Positions 44,729-55,119 of a stretch of 64,000 bases of DNA are shown piece by piece; within the stretch, counting starts at the first letter, position 1; every line of letters begins with the position of its first letter. The position numbers and the translations under genes are program-made. Source of the stretch: Chloranthus sessilifolius (lineage: Eukaryota; Streptophyta; Magnoliopsida; Chloranthales; Chloranthaceae). The stretch is from NCBI GenBank assembly GCA_021018995.1, contig CM037588.1, positions 141,481,725-141,545,724 on the forward strand, read 5' to 3'. The notes under the pieces are model-generated. The model was not told where the DNA came from. It was given only the letters and a program-made list of their open reading frames with translations, and searched no databases.

Positions 44729-46590
44729 ATCTCTAGATATATCACAAACCTCATAGGTATAATTCCAATAGATTTTCATTTTTTTTATCCTTGTAAATAT
44801 TCGATTATATATAGAATTTTCTTTTAATTTCCTTACTAACAGTGTGTGTTGCTAACATTGCTAATATTTTTACTAACTCTTTTTTTTTATTTATACTAAG
44901 AGCATAGACCGTTGGCTATTTTTCTCTTAAGTTTAGGGGAAGAATTTTTTATCCAGTAACAGATTTTTTTCGGTATACACTTAAAGTATCAATAATTTCA
45001 TAATATTTTTTTTGTATGTCCCCTGTTTTACACAATGAGGACATTGTCCTATTCAAGTCTGGGGGGAGATATACAAATCTGTATATAGTAGGTAACCATT
45101 TTTTTTTTTCTTTAGTTACCAATTTTTTTTTATTTAACAAATTTTTTTAGTTAATCATTATATGCAAATTATAGAAAATTTTTTTGGAAATCCGAAATTC
45201 TTAGCAATCCATCAAAGTAGTAGTTCAAAAACCAAAATGAAAATAGTAGCAATTCAAAGTAAAGCATCTTTAGACACTATATAAGATGATGTTTAAAACT
45301 ATATGATTGATATGAACTGCAAAATATTTTAGATTATAGTTTTATAATCATATAATCAGTGCGCTTTAGAGCCTATTTCCTCTTTATTCTGAGAAAGAGA
45401 GACTATTTTTATTCATGCTAAATTTTTTTTGAACTTCTCTACTATTTGAATTCTCATACTGCTGAACTTAGAATCAAACGAATTCTGTGAATATGATGAT
45501 TTATTCGTTTAGAACCAGCTACTAAATATATCAAAACAATAAGACATCCATGTCAGAAAATCGTGAAAATGACCAAAGGCCATCTTTTGTTAAACCAGAG
45601 CCAAAAAGCCAGAATCCCAGAACATTTTACCATTTGAACCCATATTAGAAGCCTAAAGCTTATATTTCTTTTTACCGAAATCTTATAAACCTTTAACCAT
45701 ATGTACTACCCAAAGCTTTTTACCTTTAACCCTTACAATTTTTGAGAGTTTTAGAATGTGAAAGAAGGGGAGAAGAGGGAGTGAAAGGAGTATACGCTGA
45801 ATAGATAAAGGATCTGCTAAAAACAAGGTGCAAAGAAAAGAAATAGATTTGTATGAAAATATGGGAGAAAAAGAAAGAAAATTGTGAATAACGATTTAGA
45901 AAAAAAAAATCGTGAAAAGACGATTTTGAAAAAAAAGAAAAAAAAAAGAAGAAACAAAATTGGAATTTACATTAGGAAAAAATGGGAAGAAGTTATCCGA
46001 TTTCTAGATATTTATTGAAGTAGAAAAATAGAAGAAAAAGAAAAAGAAGAGTGAAATTCTCAAGAATAACTTTGAATACTTTTTACCTTTTCTTTGAAAC
46101 TTTCTAAAAATCTAAAGCCCCATTACAAGCCGAAGGAAAGACCTTTGAGATTTATTATTTGCAAAGATATGAGTCTAGTAGGGATATACGAAATAGATGC
46201 TATGAATAAATAAAGAAGTTATAAGAACAGAATTGATTATCTTTTTCATGAGATTTAATTTTTTGATTGATTGTCCTCTAAAAATTTATCATACTTATCA
46301 TATTAAGAGAACCCAAAAATTTTGATTATCCTCAATAAGTGAGTTTGAATGAAAATATTTTCTAAAAATTATAGTTTAGAAAAATCTATGATGAATAAAT
46401 TTTTCACTGATATGCACACACTCCACGCTATACTGAATTGAAATTGTTGAGTGCTGATGAAGGATGATTATGATGATGGAAAGTTAAGGATAAATATTAA
46501 AAAAATTTGGAAATAATGAACATATGATGATTGATTTTGAATTTTTAGTTTTGAGAAATATTTTGAAAAATCTAAAAACATATTTTGAAA
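44729..46590. other. 3' untranslated region of element E
   Basis: AT-rich. A purine run TCTGGGGGGAGATATAC at 45058 resembles a second plus-strand primer. Half-sites of the E palindrome recur at 45885-45925 (AACGATTTAG, AAATCGTG, GACGATTTTG). No gene. Confidence 0.55.
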
Positions 46591-46710
46591 GTTTGTAGGT
46601 AACTTTATTGAAAACCATCAGGAGACTACAACTCCTCCACTAGGGATAACCTAGGGGTTTAAAGGCTTGTTGCATCTGCTAAATGCAATCATGCTCTCTA
46701 CGAAAGTGGC
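46591..46710 (+). promoter_or_regulatory. Conserved 3' non-coding block, E copy
   Basis: GTTTGTAGGTAACTTTATTG, then CATCAGGAGACTACAACTCC and CTAGGGGTTTAAAGGCTTG, ending CTCTACGAAAGTGGC. It stands 73 nt before the 3' LTR. Confidence 0.82.
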
Positions 46711-46744
46711 ATTTAAATTTATAGTTATAGATATTTTTTGTTTC

Positions 46745-46783
46745 CTTGTTTGCTAGGGATAGTAAAACTTAAGTTTGGGGGTG
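46745..46783 (+). other. Polypurine tract region of element E
   Basis: TGCTAGGGATAGTAAAACTT then AAGTTTGGGGGTG, abutting the 3' LTR. It matches D, B and H. Confidence 0.78.
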
Positions 46784-48195
46784 TGATTAGTCACATAATT
46801 TACTATTTTATCACCCTTAACTTAGTGTTGCTAGGACTTAGTTTGCTACTAATGTGATACTGATGTGCAGATATTAGAGATAAGTAGTAAAAGAGAGCCT
46901 AAGTGTTAATCTTTGACAAAATAAACTCAAAAGGCAATAAGAAAGATAATTAAGCGAAAAAGACATTTTTCAGCCTACTAAAAGTTAGAGAATCGTAATT
47001 AACGATTCTTCAAAAGAGACGAAAAGAGAAAAGCGATAAAGCATAATTCAGAGAATCGTCAATTATGAGGAAGCTTTGAGAAATAGAAAATCGTGATTAA
47101 CGATTTTCCAAAAAAGAAGCTTTCCTACTATTGTTATTGCTGCTGATCACGTGAGTGAAAGTTACCATCGCCATATCCAAAATTAGAAGACTCTTGCAAT
47201 TAGAAGTTTGGTGAATCACAGATCTGAGAAGATTGACAAAGATCTATCCGAAGGACTCTGCTGCTGCTAAAGAAAGAATAATCTAGAAGCGCATCACTAA
47301 AGAAAGCAAGAAAAGATAAAATTAGGAGTTAGAGTTATATTATGATACTTTTATTTTCTTATTTTAGAACTAGATCTTTGTAAACCGACTCCTTATGTTC
47401 TATAAATAAGAGAGCTCGGCATAGGAGTAAGCATTGAAGAATTTCAGCGTCAATTGACGCCTGAGGTTAGATTTTCTTTCGATCAGTAGTGTATACTAAT
47501 TAGAGTAGATTATATATCAAAAGTTTCTCAAGTGCAATTGATGACTACAATTGAGTGCTGAAGATTAGTGTAGATATCATAGTTTATCAGAAGCAATTGA
47601 CGATTGCGGCTGAGGGGTGAAAGATATATTTTACTTTGCTTTCTAATTTAGATTTATTTACTTTTTAAACATCTCCAGGTTTTGATTTGAATTGACGGCT
47701 TAGGTTGGAATTTGCAAATTAGTGTAATGAATTTTTATTTTCCATCTTCAATTTTCTAAGGTTTGACTGACGCCTAGATTTTAGGAAGTTGTTGATTAGA
47801 TTAAATCTGTATTGATAGGATCTTAGACTTGATTGACGATCAATGCTAGGAGACTAGAAATATGGTGTAACGGTACTGTTTATTTTCATAAATATCCAAT
47901 AGCTGAAGATTGAGATTGACAACCTTAATCTGAAGGAGGATTAGGATTTATTTTTATGCACTTTAGATTTAGAAAACATTCTTTTATCCATATTTCTCCA
48001 GCAAATTAGATCTTAAAGATAAGTTGAAGTTTTTAAGATAAGAATTTAGATAGAAGATATAAATAAGAAGATAAAATAGATACAAACTTCCATGTGGAAA
48101 CGATCCTAATGCTAGTACTATAATTTTCATTGTGCACTTGCAATAGGTTAAGACTTGAATTTAATAAAATATATATACACTCAAGAATATAATCA
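46784..48195 (+). repeat. 3' LTR of element E
   Basis: Partner of 38297-39712, with palindromes at 46988-47108 and a TATA box at 47400-47409 (CTATAAATAAG). It ends ATAATCA before TTTAC. Confidence 0.92.
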
Positions 48196-48904
48196 TTTAC
48201 CCATGATGATGGGTCTATACCTCCACCGAGTCCACCATCCCCTACATCTTCTGTTGATGAACCCTTCACAGATGAGGGTTCGACCGTGAGGCCCCTCCCA
48301 CGGAGCCTGTTGATCCGACTCGTCCATCTTCTTTGGGAGAGTCGGATGTCAACATTACTCCAAGGCCCGTTGGGTTAAAGGAGCCTAGCTCCTCCTCCCC
48401 AGTCATAGAGGGGATGGTACATGAGGTTCCCGAGGATGGGACCTCCTTAGGTTTGGTTGTGCGCTAAGAGGGTCCACTCGACCTCGTTCATCCGACCCCT
48501 CGACCTGGGCCATTGTGCCTTTTCAAAGTGAACCTACTTGGTCTAGGGTCATGGTTGAAGCCACTTTTGTCCACGTGTTGGGTGTGTACACCAATGCTCT
48601 TGAGGAGGAACTTTATTGATCTAACGCTGCCTTGGCTGCCGAGCGATCCTTGACAGTTTCTCATCGTGAGAATTGGTTTACAATGAATGAGGCCAATGAG
48701 GCATTGAAGCTCAAATTAAAATATGAGGAGTATTACCACAGGGAGGATGCCATATCTTTTATGGAGGTTGCCTTAAAGCATGCGGAGGCACGTCGACAAT
48801 GGGATAAAGAGCTGAATAACTTGCATAACCAATTGTCTCCCATTGTCCTTGATGTTGATGACAATGACTTGGGTGGTTCTCACAAAAAGGGTGACACCTT
48901 GTAG
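48196..48904 (+). pseudogene. 3' ORF of D, C-terminal part after E
   Basis: It continues D's 3' ORF: a Pro/Ser-rich stretch, then 90 open codons (48632-48904) with NEANEALKLKLKYEEYYHRE and ALKHAEARRQWDKELNNLHN. This is a helical, probably coiled-coil segment like the C-terminus in E. It ends at a TAG at 48902-48904. Confidence 0.65.
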
Positions 48905-50705
48905 CCACCTCCTATCTCTTCATTTGCTCAAAATTGTGCGGGACGGTAAGCAGGATTTATTTTTCGTGGTGTATGAGCTGATGTGACTTATTTTGAAATT
49001 TCCTTATTGCTAATATATTAGTTGACTCTTTTGTGCAATGAGGACATAACACCACTTAAGGTTAGGGTGCATTTGTGCTTAATGTGTGGTTAATATTTTT
49101 AATGATTATTATATACATGACCACTATTTTTTTTTATATATACCCTAAAAACCTTGTTTTAAAACCATCAAAACTTATTTTTTGCCGTAGTTTTCAAAAT
49201 GTAATCATAGAAGCATGTAATCTTAGTTTTTCAATACCCATGCCATGATAAACCTATGGTTGTCTAGGATAATTAGTCTCAATGTGAACATTTGAGGACT
49301 GTTCCGGATTTCACACCTAGAAAAATTTTACACCAGTTGCCATGCTTAGGTCTAGAAATCAATGGACTAGTTCAAATCTGGAATTTTAGAATTCCAAGAA
49401 TCGACTAAAACCAGTGAGCTTTAGAACTTTGTCTGTTGTTCTTGATGAGTGTTAAATAAATTCGGAGTGTGCTTGAAATCCGTGCCAAATTGTTTAAATC
49501 TCATATGTTTTACTTTGGTTTGTTGACTATGCATTGATTGTATGTATGTACTAGAACTTATTGTGTTTGAACTTGAAACAAATAGGCATCGCTACTATCG
49601 AGAAAGGAAATGATTAAAGGCCATCTATTGGCTCGTTTGTGTCCGAAATGCTCCACCTTATAATTATCTACCTTTTTGCACCCCCTTTTGAGTCTTATTG
49701 AAATTTTTTTCTGCTATATATATTTCTTGATAAGCCATGTTGACCAAACCCCGACACCATTTCTAAAAATTTTAGCCTTACCCGCCAGTCTCTGAGAAAT
49801 TGGGAATGTGGGGTGAGATTAAATAAAGTAAGTGTAGAAGAATGAGAATGAGGTTTACGGGGAGCATATGGCAAAACTGAAAAGAAGAAAAGGGGAGAGA
49901 AAAAAAGAAAAAAGAGAAAAATATAGTGAAAAAGGTAGAAAAATACATGAGGTGGAATCTAAAAAGAAGATGAAGGAATAAAAAGGAGGAGAAAAATTAT
50001 GAAGAAAGAGCAAAAATTTCTAAAAAATCCAGAGAAGGAGAAGCAAAAATAGAACATTGAATAGTGTTCCTTTTCTAATTTCTTAGAGGCATTTTGAATC
50101 CATACTTCCCTTTCTTTCTTAACCTTCACCCGAGCCCCATTACAACCCTGAATAAAGACCTTTTTGATCCAATCTCAGGTTTTAAATGCCTTGTGGAGGG
50201 TGACGATGAAATAACTATGGCACATTGTATAACATGCATAAGATACGAACATCATTCTCCAATGAGATTACATTTTAATTTCTGTGATGCACTGTCTTTC
50301 TGATATCATGTTATAGATCCTTAAATTGTGTTGTAACTCTATCTCACATGTGAGCGAAATAGAGACCATTCATCGGAGTGACCCTGGTGAGAGTGTATGC
50401 CTAAGGTGAGAATTTAGTCTAGACTTGGGATCCGACGATTCTCGGTTTGGATTAATCTAGAGATAGAAAGATTTTAGCATTGGTATATGCAGACACATCA
50501 CTCTAGGTGTGGATGAAAGATTGGTCTAAGGAACAGAGCATTGGACTGATTGGAATGAATAACAGTGGAAGTGTCATGGTATTGGTACTTGAAAATAAAA
50601 GTTCACATGTTGAAATGATTATAGGTTTTGATTTTTAAATGTATATATTATATGAAAACTGATTTTGAAAACTCTTTTACTGATGGTTTTGAAACAGTCT
50701 TGGAA
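48905..50705. other. 3' untranslated region of element D
   Basis: AT- and purine-rich. No gene seen; the small frame at 50094-50303 has no recognisable content. Confidence 0.5.
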
Positions 50706-50823
50706 GTTTGTGGGTGTCTTCACTAAAACCCTCAGGAGACACAATTCCTCCACTAGGGATCATCTAGGGGTTTAAGGGCTTGTTGCATACGCTAAATGCA
50801 ACCGTGCTCCCTACGAAAGTGGC
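50706..50823 (+). promoter_or_regulatory. Conserved 3' non-coding block, D copy
   Basis: GTTTGTGGGTGTCTTCACTA, then ACCCTCAGGAGAC, CCTCCACTAGGGATCATCTA and GGGGTTTAAGGGCTTGTTGC, ending CCTACGAAAGTGGC. It lies 107 nt before the 3' LTR. Confidence 0.82.
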
Positions 50824-50898
50824 TTTCAATGTCTTAGATTAGTTTGTAAGATATTAGAATAAATTATTTCTGGGTTATGATTTTAAAGTTGTCTTTGC

Positions 50899-50930
50899 TC
50901 GAGGACTAGCAAAGTTGAGGTTTGGGGGTG
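50899..50930 (+). other. Polypurine tract region of element D
   Basis: CTCGAGGACTAGCAAAGTTG then AGGTTTGGGGGTG directly before TGATCAG of the LTR. Confidence 0.8.
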
Positions 50931-51995
50931 TGATCAGACTCAAAAGATGTATAAATTATCCCCAAATCCCGGCTCTGTTAATCTTCACTTAACTACTAAT
51001 GTACGCTTTTAGTTCATGTTCTATTACAACAGGTATAAAAGCCGGTTAAATGTAAAAAGTGTCAAAAGAGCGAAGATGTAAAGAAACCCAAGAAAACGGC
51101 AAGAATCCAAGGAACTCAGTTGAAAGGAGTGCCTTCAAAGGTCAAATGGAACGGTCGAAATTACAAATTCGACCAGTTAGAATAGCGCAACAGAGGAGGT
51201 TCTCTGCTGAAGAGAATAGAGGCAAAATGGACCGATCAAAGCACTAAAATCGATCGGTCAAAAAAGCTTCAGAAGTCCAAAGAGCGACCGATCAGGACTC
51301 AACCGGCCGGTCATAAATGAAATTGACAGAACAAAGAAATCTAAGAGGAATTTATCGACCGGTCTGAAGCCAGTCAATCGGTCTGGAAAATAAAGAGTCC
51401 TGAAGCCTTCACGGGTTGTCTCCTACTTGGAGAAGGAAACTAAACTCGACTGGTCAGTTCTTTGAACTTGACTGGTCCCAATAGCGTTTCTGAGCAAAAA
51501 TCAAGGTTCGCAGCTATGGTTATCTTCTTGACGCCGAGATTTTCTCTCTGGGAATCTCTTCTAACAGATGGGATAACTCCAAATTGCACTGATTACCTTC
51601 CAGAATCATCTTCCTTGGAGGATTTTTAGGACTTAGAGATTGTTTTTCGTGTATGATTGTTCTAGGGCCTTGTAAATTTATAAATAAGGACCCTCACACT
51701 GTAACTTTTCTAGAGGGCTCTGATGTGAGTTTTTGTAGTATTAGGTTAGGAGTAGCTTCAGAATGGAGGGAGATTGGATGTAATCATCGATCAGAGCTTG
51801 CATCAGCAATGATGAAGGTCTCTGATTTGATGCGCACTTAAAGCTTTGGGCCGGGTCTCTTGTAAATTATGGATAAGTGTCTTAATAAATTTCTATTTTC
51901 TTTTTCTGTTTGTGAATTCTATTATTGGTACGATTGCATGTTTGAGGTTCCGACTATATCGAGAATGCGATAGTAACACTGCAATCTTATGTAGT
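50931..51995 (+). repeat. 3' LTR of element D, left part, cut by G
   Basis: It matches 32820-33910 and stops at CTTATGTAGT, where the TGTAAACACC end of G begins. The motif array is at about 51140-51480 and the TATA box TATAAATA at 51679. The missing third should lie to the right of G, preceded by a copy of GTAGT. Confidence 0.9.
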
Positions 51996-53589
51996 TGTAA
52001 ACACCTAAATTCGGCCCAAGGCCAGATCAATTTGTACTTCGGGAGAGATGTACCCCTGTGCTTCCGATGGCCACCCCCCCCCTGAACCCTTAGGAACCTA
52101 CCTAGACCAGTAGGAATCACCCTAAGACCTTTAGAGCCATTTCCCCAATCCTTAGAAGTCACCCCTACACCCTAGAATCCCTTCCCATACCTAACTTAAA
52201 CCCTTCTGGCGGTTGATGGGAGGAGAGATACAGAATTTCACACAGACTAGTACCATGGATGAGCCATATACCATTTGAAAGAGGACTTCTCCAGCTTTCC
52301 AACAAGCTAAAGATCACCCAATTTGGAGCTGCGGTTCAAAAGTTATGGCCATTTTAAGTTTCACATAAAATCATGAATTTTATACAGGCGTAGATATTAC
52401 ATATGCCCAGCCATTTTTACCCCAGATTACTTAGGCGTATATATTATATACGCCTGCCTATTTTGGGAAAATTTGGCCGGGCGTATATAATATATACACC
52501 CAATATAGGTGGGACCCACCACGGGTTTCATCTTCTCAAAACTCCCTTGATTTTGGTGAAAATTACTGTTCCTAAACTGGGCGTATATAATATATACGCC
52601 CAACTTAGCTACAGTAACTGTCATCAGTAGATCGAATTTCCTGCATCTAGTTTGACCCTTTGACCATCCCCTTGGCTGAGGTGGGTGTCTTGAGATTGGT
52701 TGCACCCCCTTTGAGCTTATTGGCAACCCTTAAGTCACCCATGGTCTCACCCCATCATCAGCCATTGAAACTAGTTTCCCAAAACCCTAGGACTTTAAAA
52801 ACCCAAAAAACCTTAGATGGGGGATTACCTAATTGCTAAACCAATTAGCTCTTAAGTAAGCCCCTAACCCATCCATTCTCTGTAAATAGAGAGGCCTCCC
52901 TCTTCCTTAAGGGTTGGAAGAAATTGGAGGTTAAGGATTTGGAGCCCAAGAGAGAACCCTAGTGAGAGAAAGTGCACTCATTTTCCAGAATTCCAGCCAG
53001 CTTAGTTCATCTTTTCCAATCCATTTCCACCATTAGATCACTCCCTTTAGCTAAAACCTAGCCTCTAGCTTCACTCTACACCCCTACTTTATTGAATCCT
53101 AGCATTAGAACCCATTTTCACACCATTTAAGCCATCGGAAGCACGTCAAAGCGAAGATCTTCCACGGTGCAACAAGGGCCCGCGAGATCCGGCTCACCCC
53201 TCTCTTCCTCTACCTTCTTGGTGTCTCCTCCGTCCAAGGATTCAAGCCGTTATGCCGCCGAAATTTCGGTTTGGCTCAAAGCTTGATAGGACCGTATTGC
53301 CTTCGGGCAAGGGGAAACTCTGCCCTCTTTATTTTCATTTTTGGCCATAGATAGAGACCGCTACGTGCGGGTTGATCGGGTGCCTAAACCCTTCCCGATC
53401 GATAACTGAAGCCCCTACCCTAGAGCCTTTGGCAAAGACGGTAAATCAGAGTCATATTTAGCACTTCGGTGGTCAAAATATCGATTTGAAGGTTTCCTGG
53501 GTCACCAAAAGCTCCGGGTGGCGACTCTACATTTTCATCAAAGGCGAGCGCATCGCTGCGACGGGTTCGAGAGGATCCATGATCGCACA
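51996..53589 (+). repeat. 5' LTR of element G
   Basis: It starts TGTAAACACC and ends GATCGCACA. It carries four long palindromes (52385-52605). A weak TATA-like TGTAAATAGAGAGG lies near 52881, and a GC-richer downstream part with plant-like leader composition. The partner is outside the window. Confidence 0.82.
52385..52607. repeat. Long AT-cored palindromes in the G LTR
   Basis: There are four copies near 52387, 52431, 52480 and 52580. The best has perfect 11-bp arms (GGGCGTATATA and its complement) around a single base; the others have one to several changes. Spacing is about 45-100 bases. Confidence 0.85.
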
Positions 53590-53591
53590 GA

Positions 53592-53609
53592 TGGCGACTC
53601 TGCTGGGGA
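53592..53609 (+). other. Primer binding site of element G (tRNA-Arg type)
   Basis: TGGCGACTCTGCTGGGGA two bases inside the LTR, as in Tat/Ogre elements. Confidence 0.78.
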
Positions 53610-54417
53610 CTTCACCCTAGCGCTTCCCCTCTTGTTGGCCTTTCCTTTTATTTTGTTATTTTACTAACCATGGCTGTTTTTTGTTCCAATTTGCTGCTAT
53701 TTTTCGCTATTTTTCGTTGTTTTTACTAACGTACTCACCCCTACGATTCAGTCCTTTAAGTGCCTTAGCCGTTTGGCGGGCCTACTTGCACCATAAATTT
53801 CAATTTTTACAATTCTAGTCATTTAAGCCACCTTAGCCGTTTGGCGGGCCCGCTCGCATTTATTTTCACGTCATTTAAATTTCGGTCATTTACAAGCCTT
53901 AGCCATTTGGAGGGCCTACTTGTGCACTTTATTTCGGTCATCATATTTCACCTTTGAACGTCGGCCCGTTGAGGCGGCACGGGTTTGTCATCTCCGACCT
54001 GATTTTGGACTTAATTTCACTCCCCTATAAAAATTTGTAATTAAAAGTGACCCAATAGTATGGGGACATAATTGAATTTATTTTTGCATTTTTGGGTAGT
54101 TTTCGGGGGGTTTAGGCACAGATACAATTTACCCAGTTCCCAGTAAGGCGGCAGCCCTAGTGGTGATGATCCTGAAAAGAACCACCTTCCAAGACTGAGA
54201 AGGCGCTTGCGCCGGAGGTATATCGGTTGGGTTGCCAATTCCGATCAAGCCGTAAAACCCGCATTGGTGAGAGCGTAGAAAACCCAAAATTCAGCCGTGT
54301 ATCCCTAAGAAAAGGAAAGGAGGGACCCGATAACAAACACAGCAGTCCCCGGGAGCATTTCTCCTAAGAAACCAGTTCAAAGACCCACATTCGGGCTTGT
54401 TGTCCACTATCATACAG
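53610..54417. other. 5' leader of element G, first part
   Basis: Non-coding. The phrase CCTTAGCCGTTTGGCGGGCC occurs three times in variant form (53760-53920), a tandem repeat of about 65 bases. CCTATAAAAATT near 54024 is TATA-like. Confidence 0.5.
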
Positions 54418-54600
54418 AACCTTTTGCCCGGCGTATATAATATATATGCCCAACAAAATAGCCCAAGATTTACACAAGCGTATATAATATATACGCCCAG
54501 CCAAAATCCCCAGATTTAAGCCAGGTGTATATAATATATACGCCCAGCCAAATCTGTACCTTTTTGGCTCAAGGTATATATATACGCCCGATATATCCGG
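54418..54600. repeat. Long AT-cored palindromes in the G leader
   Basis: Four copies (near 54425, 54478, 54524, 54571) of the same palindrome as in the LTR, each followed by CCCAACA, CCCAGCC or similar, as the LTR copies are. They lie upstream of gag. Confidence 0.82.
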
Positions 54601-54919
54601 GCAAAGAATCGACACGAGGCCCAATCCACCACCCCAATTCCCCGATTAGCGGTATTAGTGTCCGCGGTAGCCTCCCACATTCTCTAACACCCAATATGCC
54701 CTCGCCCAGTCAAGAGAAGGCGACTTCTTATTGATTTGCTCCAGGGGATCGGGTCATTTGCGTGAATTCCCTCGCCTTCAATAGAACGAAAGGGTTCCCT
54801 TTCGCTTCTTTCGAAGTGTGTTGGATCCCGCCGTGGGACCTACTAAAGGTACATATATCGCCCGAAACGGGAGTTGACCCTGGGCACCAGGTCATCAGTC
54901 ATCTAAGTAGAGGGGAGTT

Positions 54920-55110
54920 AATTGCAAAAAAAAAAGAGAAAGAAAATCCTCATCTTCAAAAAAAAAAAAAAAATCCACCTTCAAAAAAAAAAAGGGGAAA
55001 AATCAATCAAAATCAAAAATCAAAAATCACAAAATTCACCTTTCAAATCGAAAAAAAATCATTTTTCAAAACCCCAAAAAAAAACACACAAAGAAAAACA
55101 ATCAAAAATA
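54920..55110. repeat. A-rich simple repeat before the G gag
   Basis: Runs of A with TCA and CC interruptions. Frames across it give Lys-rich low-complexity protein and are not credible. Confidence 0.6.
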
Positions 55111-55119
55111 TACCTTAGA

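Larger units (their letters stand above)
38297..48195 (+). mobile_element. Pol-less Athila-type element E nested in D
   Basis: LTRs at 38297-39712 and 46784-48195 are flanked by ATTAC and TTTAC, a target duplication with one change. Inside are a tRNA-Asp-like primer site, a broken gag, a 3' ORF, the conserved 3' block and a polypurine tract. No pol domains lie between gag and the 3' ORF. Removing E rejoins D's 3' ORF. Confidence 0.9.
32820..51995 (+). mobile_element. Pol-less Athila-type element D, containing E and cut by G
   Basis: 5' LTR 32820-34374, primer site, gag, motif array, 3' ORF (36838-38296 and 48196-48904), conserved 3' block, polypurine tract, and a 3' LTR from 50931 interrupted at 51996 by G. 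No protease, RT or integrase lies between gag and the 3' ORF. The gag runs straight into a short hairpin (GTCGAGCTACCGAC) and non-coding sequence. It would need pol from elsewhere. Confidence 0.88.

Noticed and set aside
52427-52726. Minus-strand frame with repeated YIIYTP-like units
   Set aside because: It is a translation of the AT-cored palindromes of element G; the same artefact appears at 54364-54624.
54762-55118. Lys-rich frame before the G gag
   Set aside because: It arises from an A-rich simple repeat.
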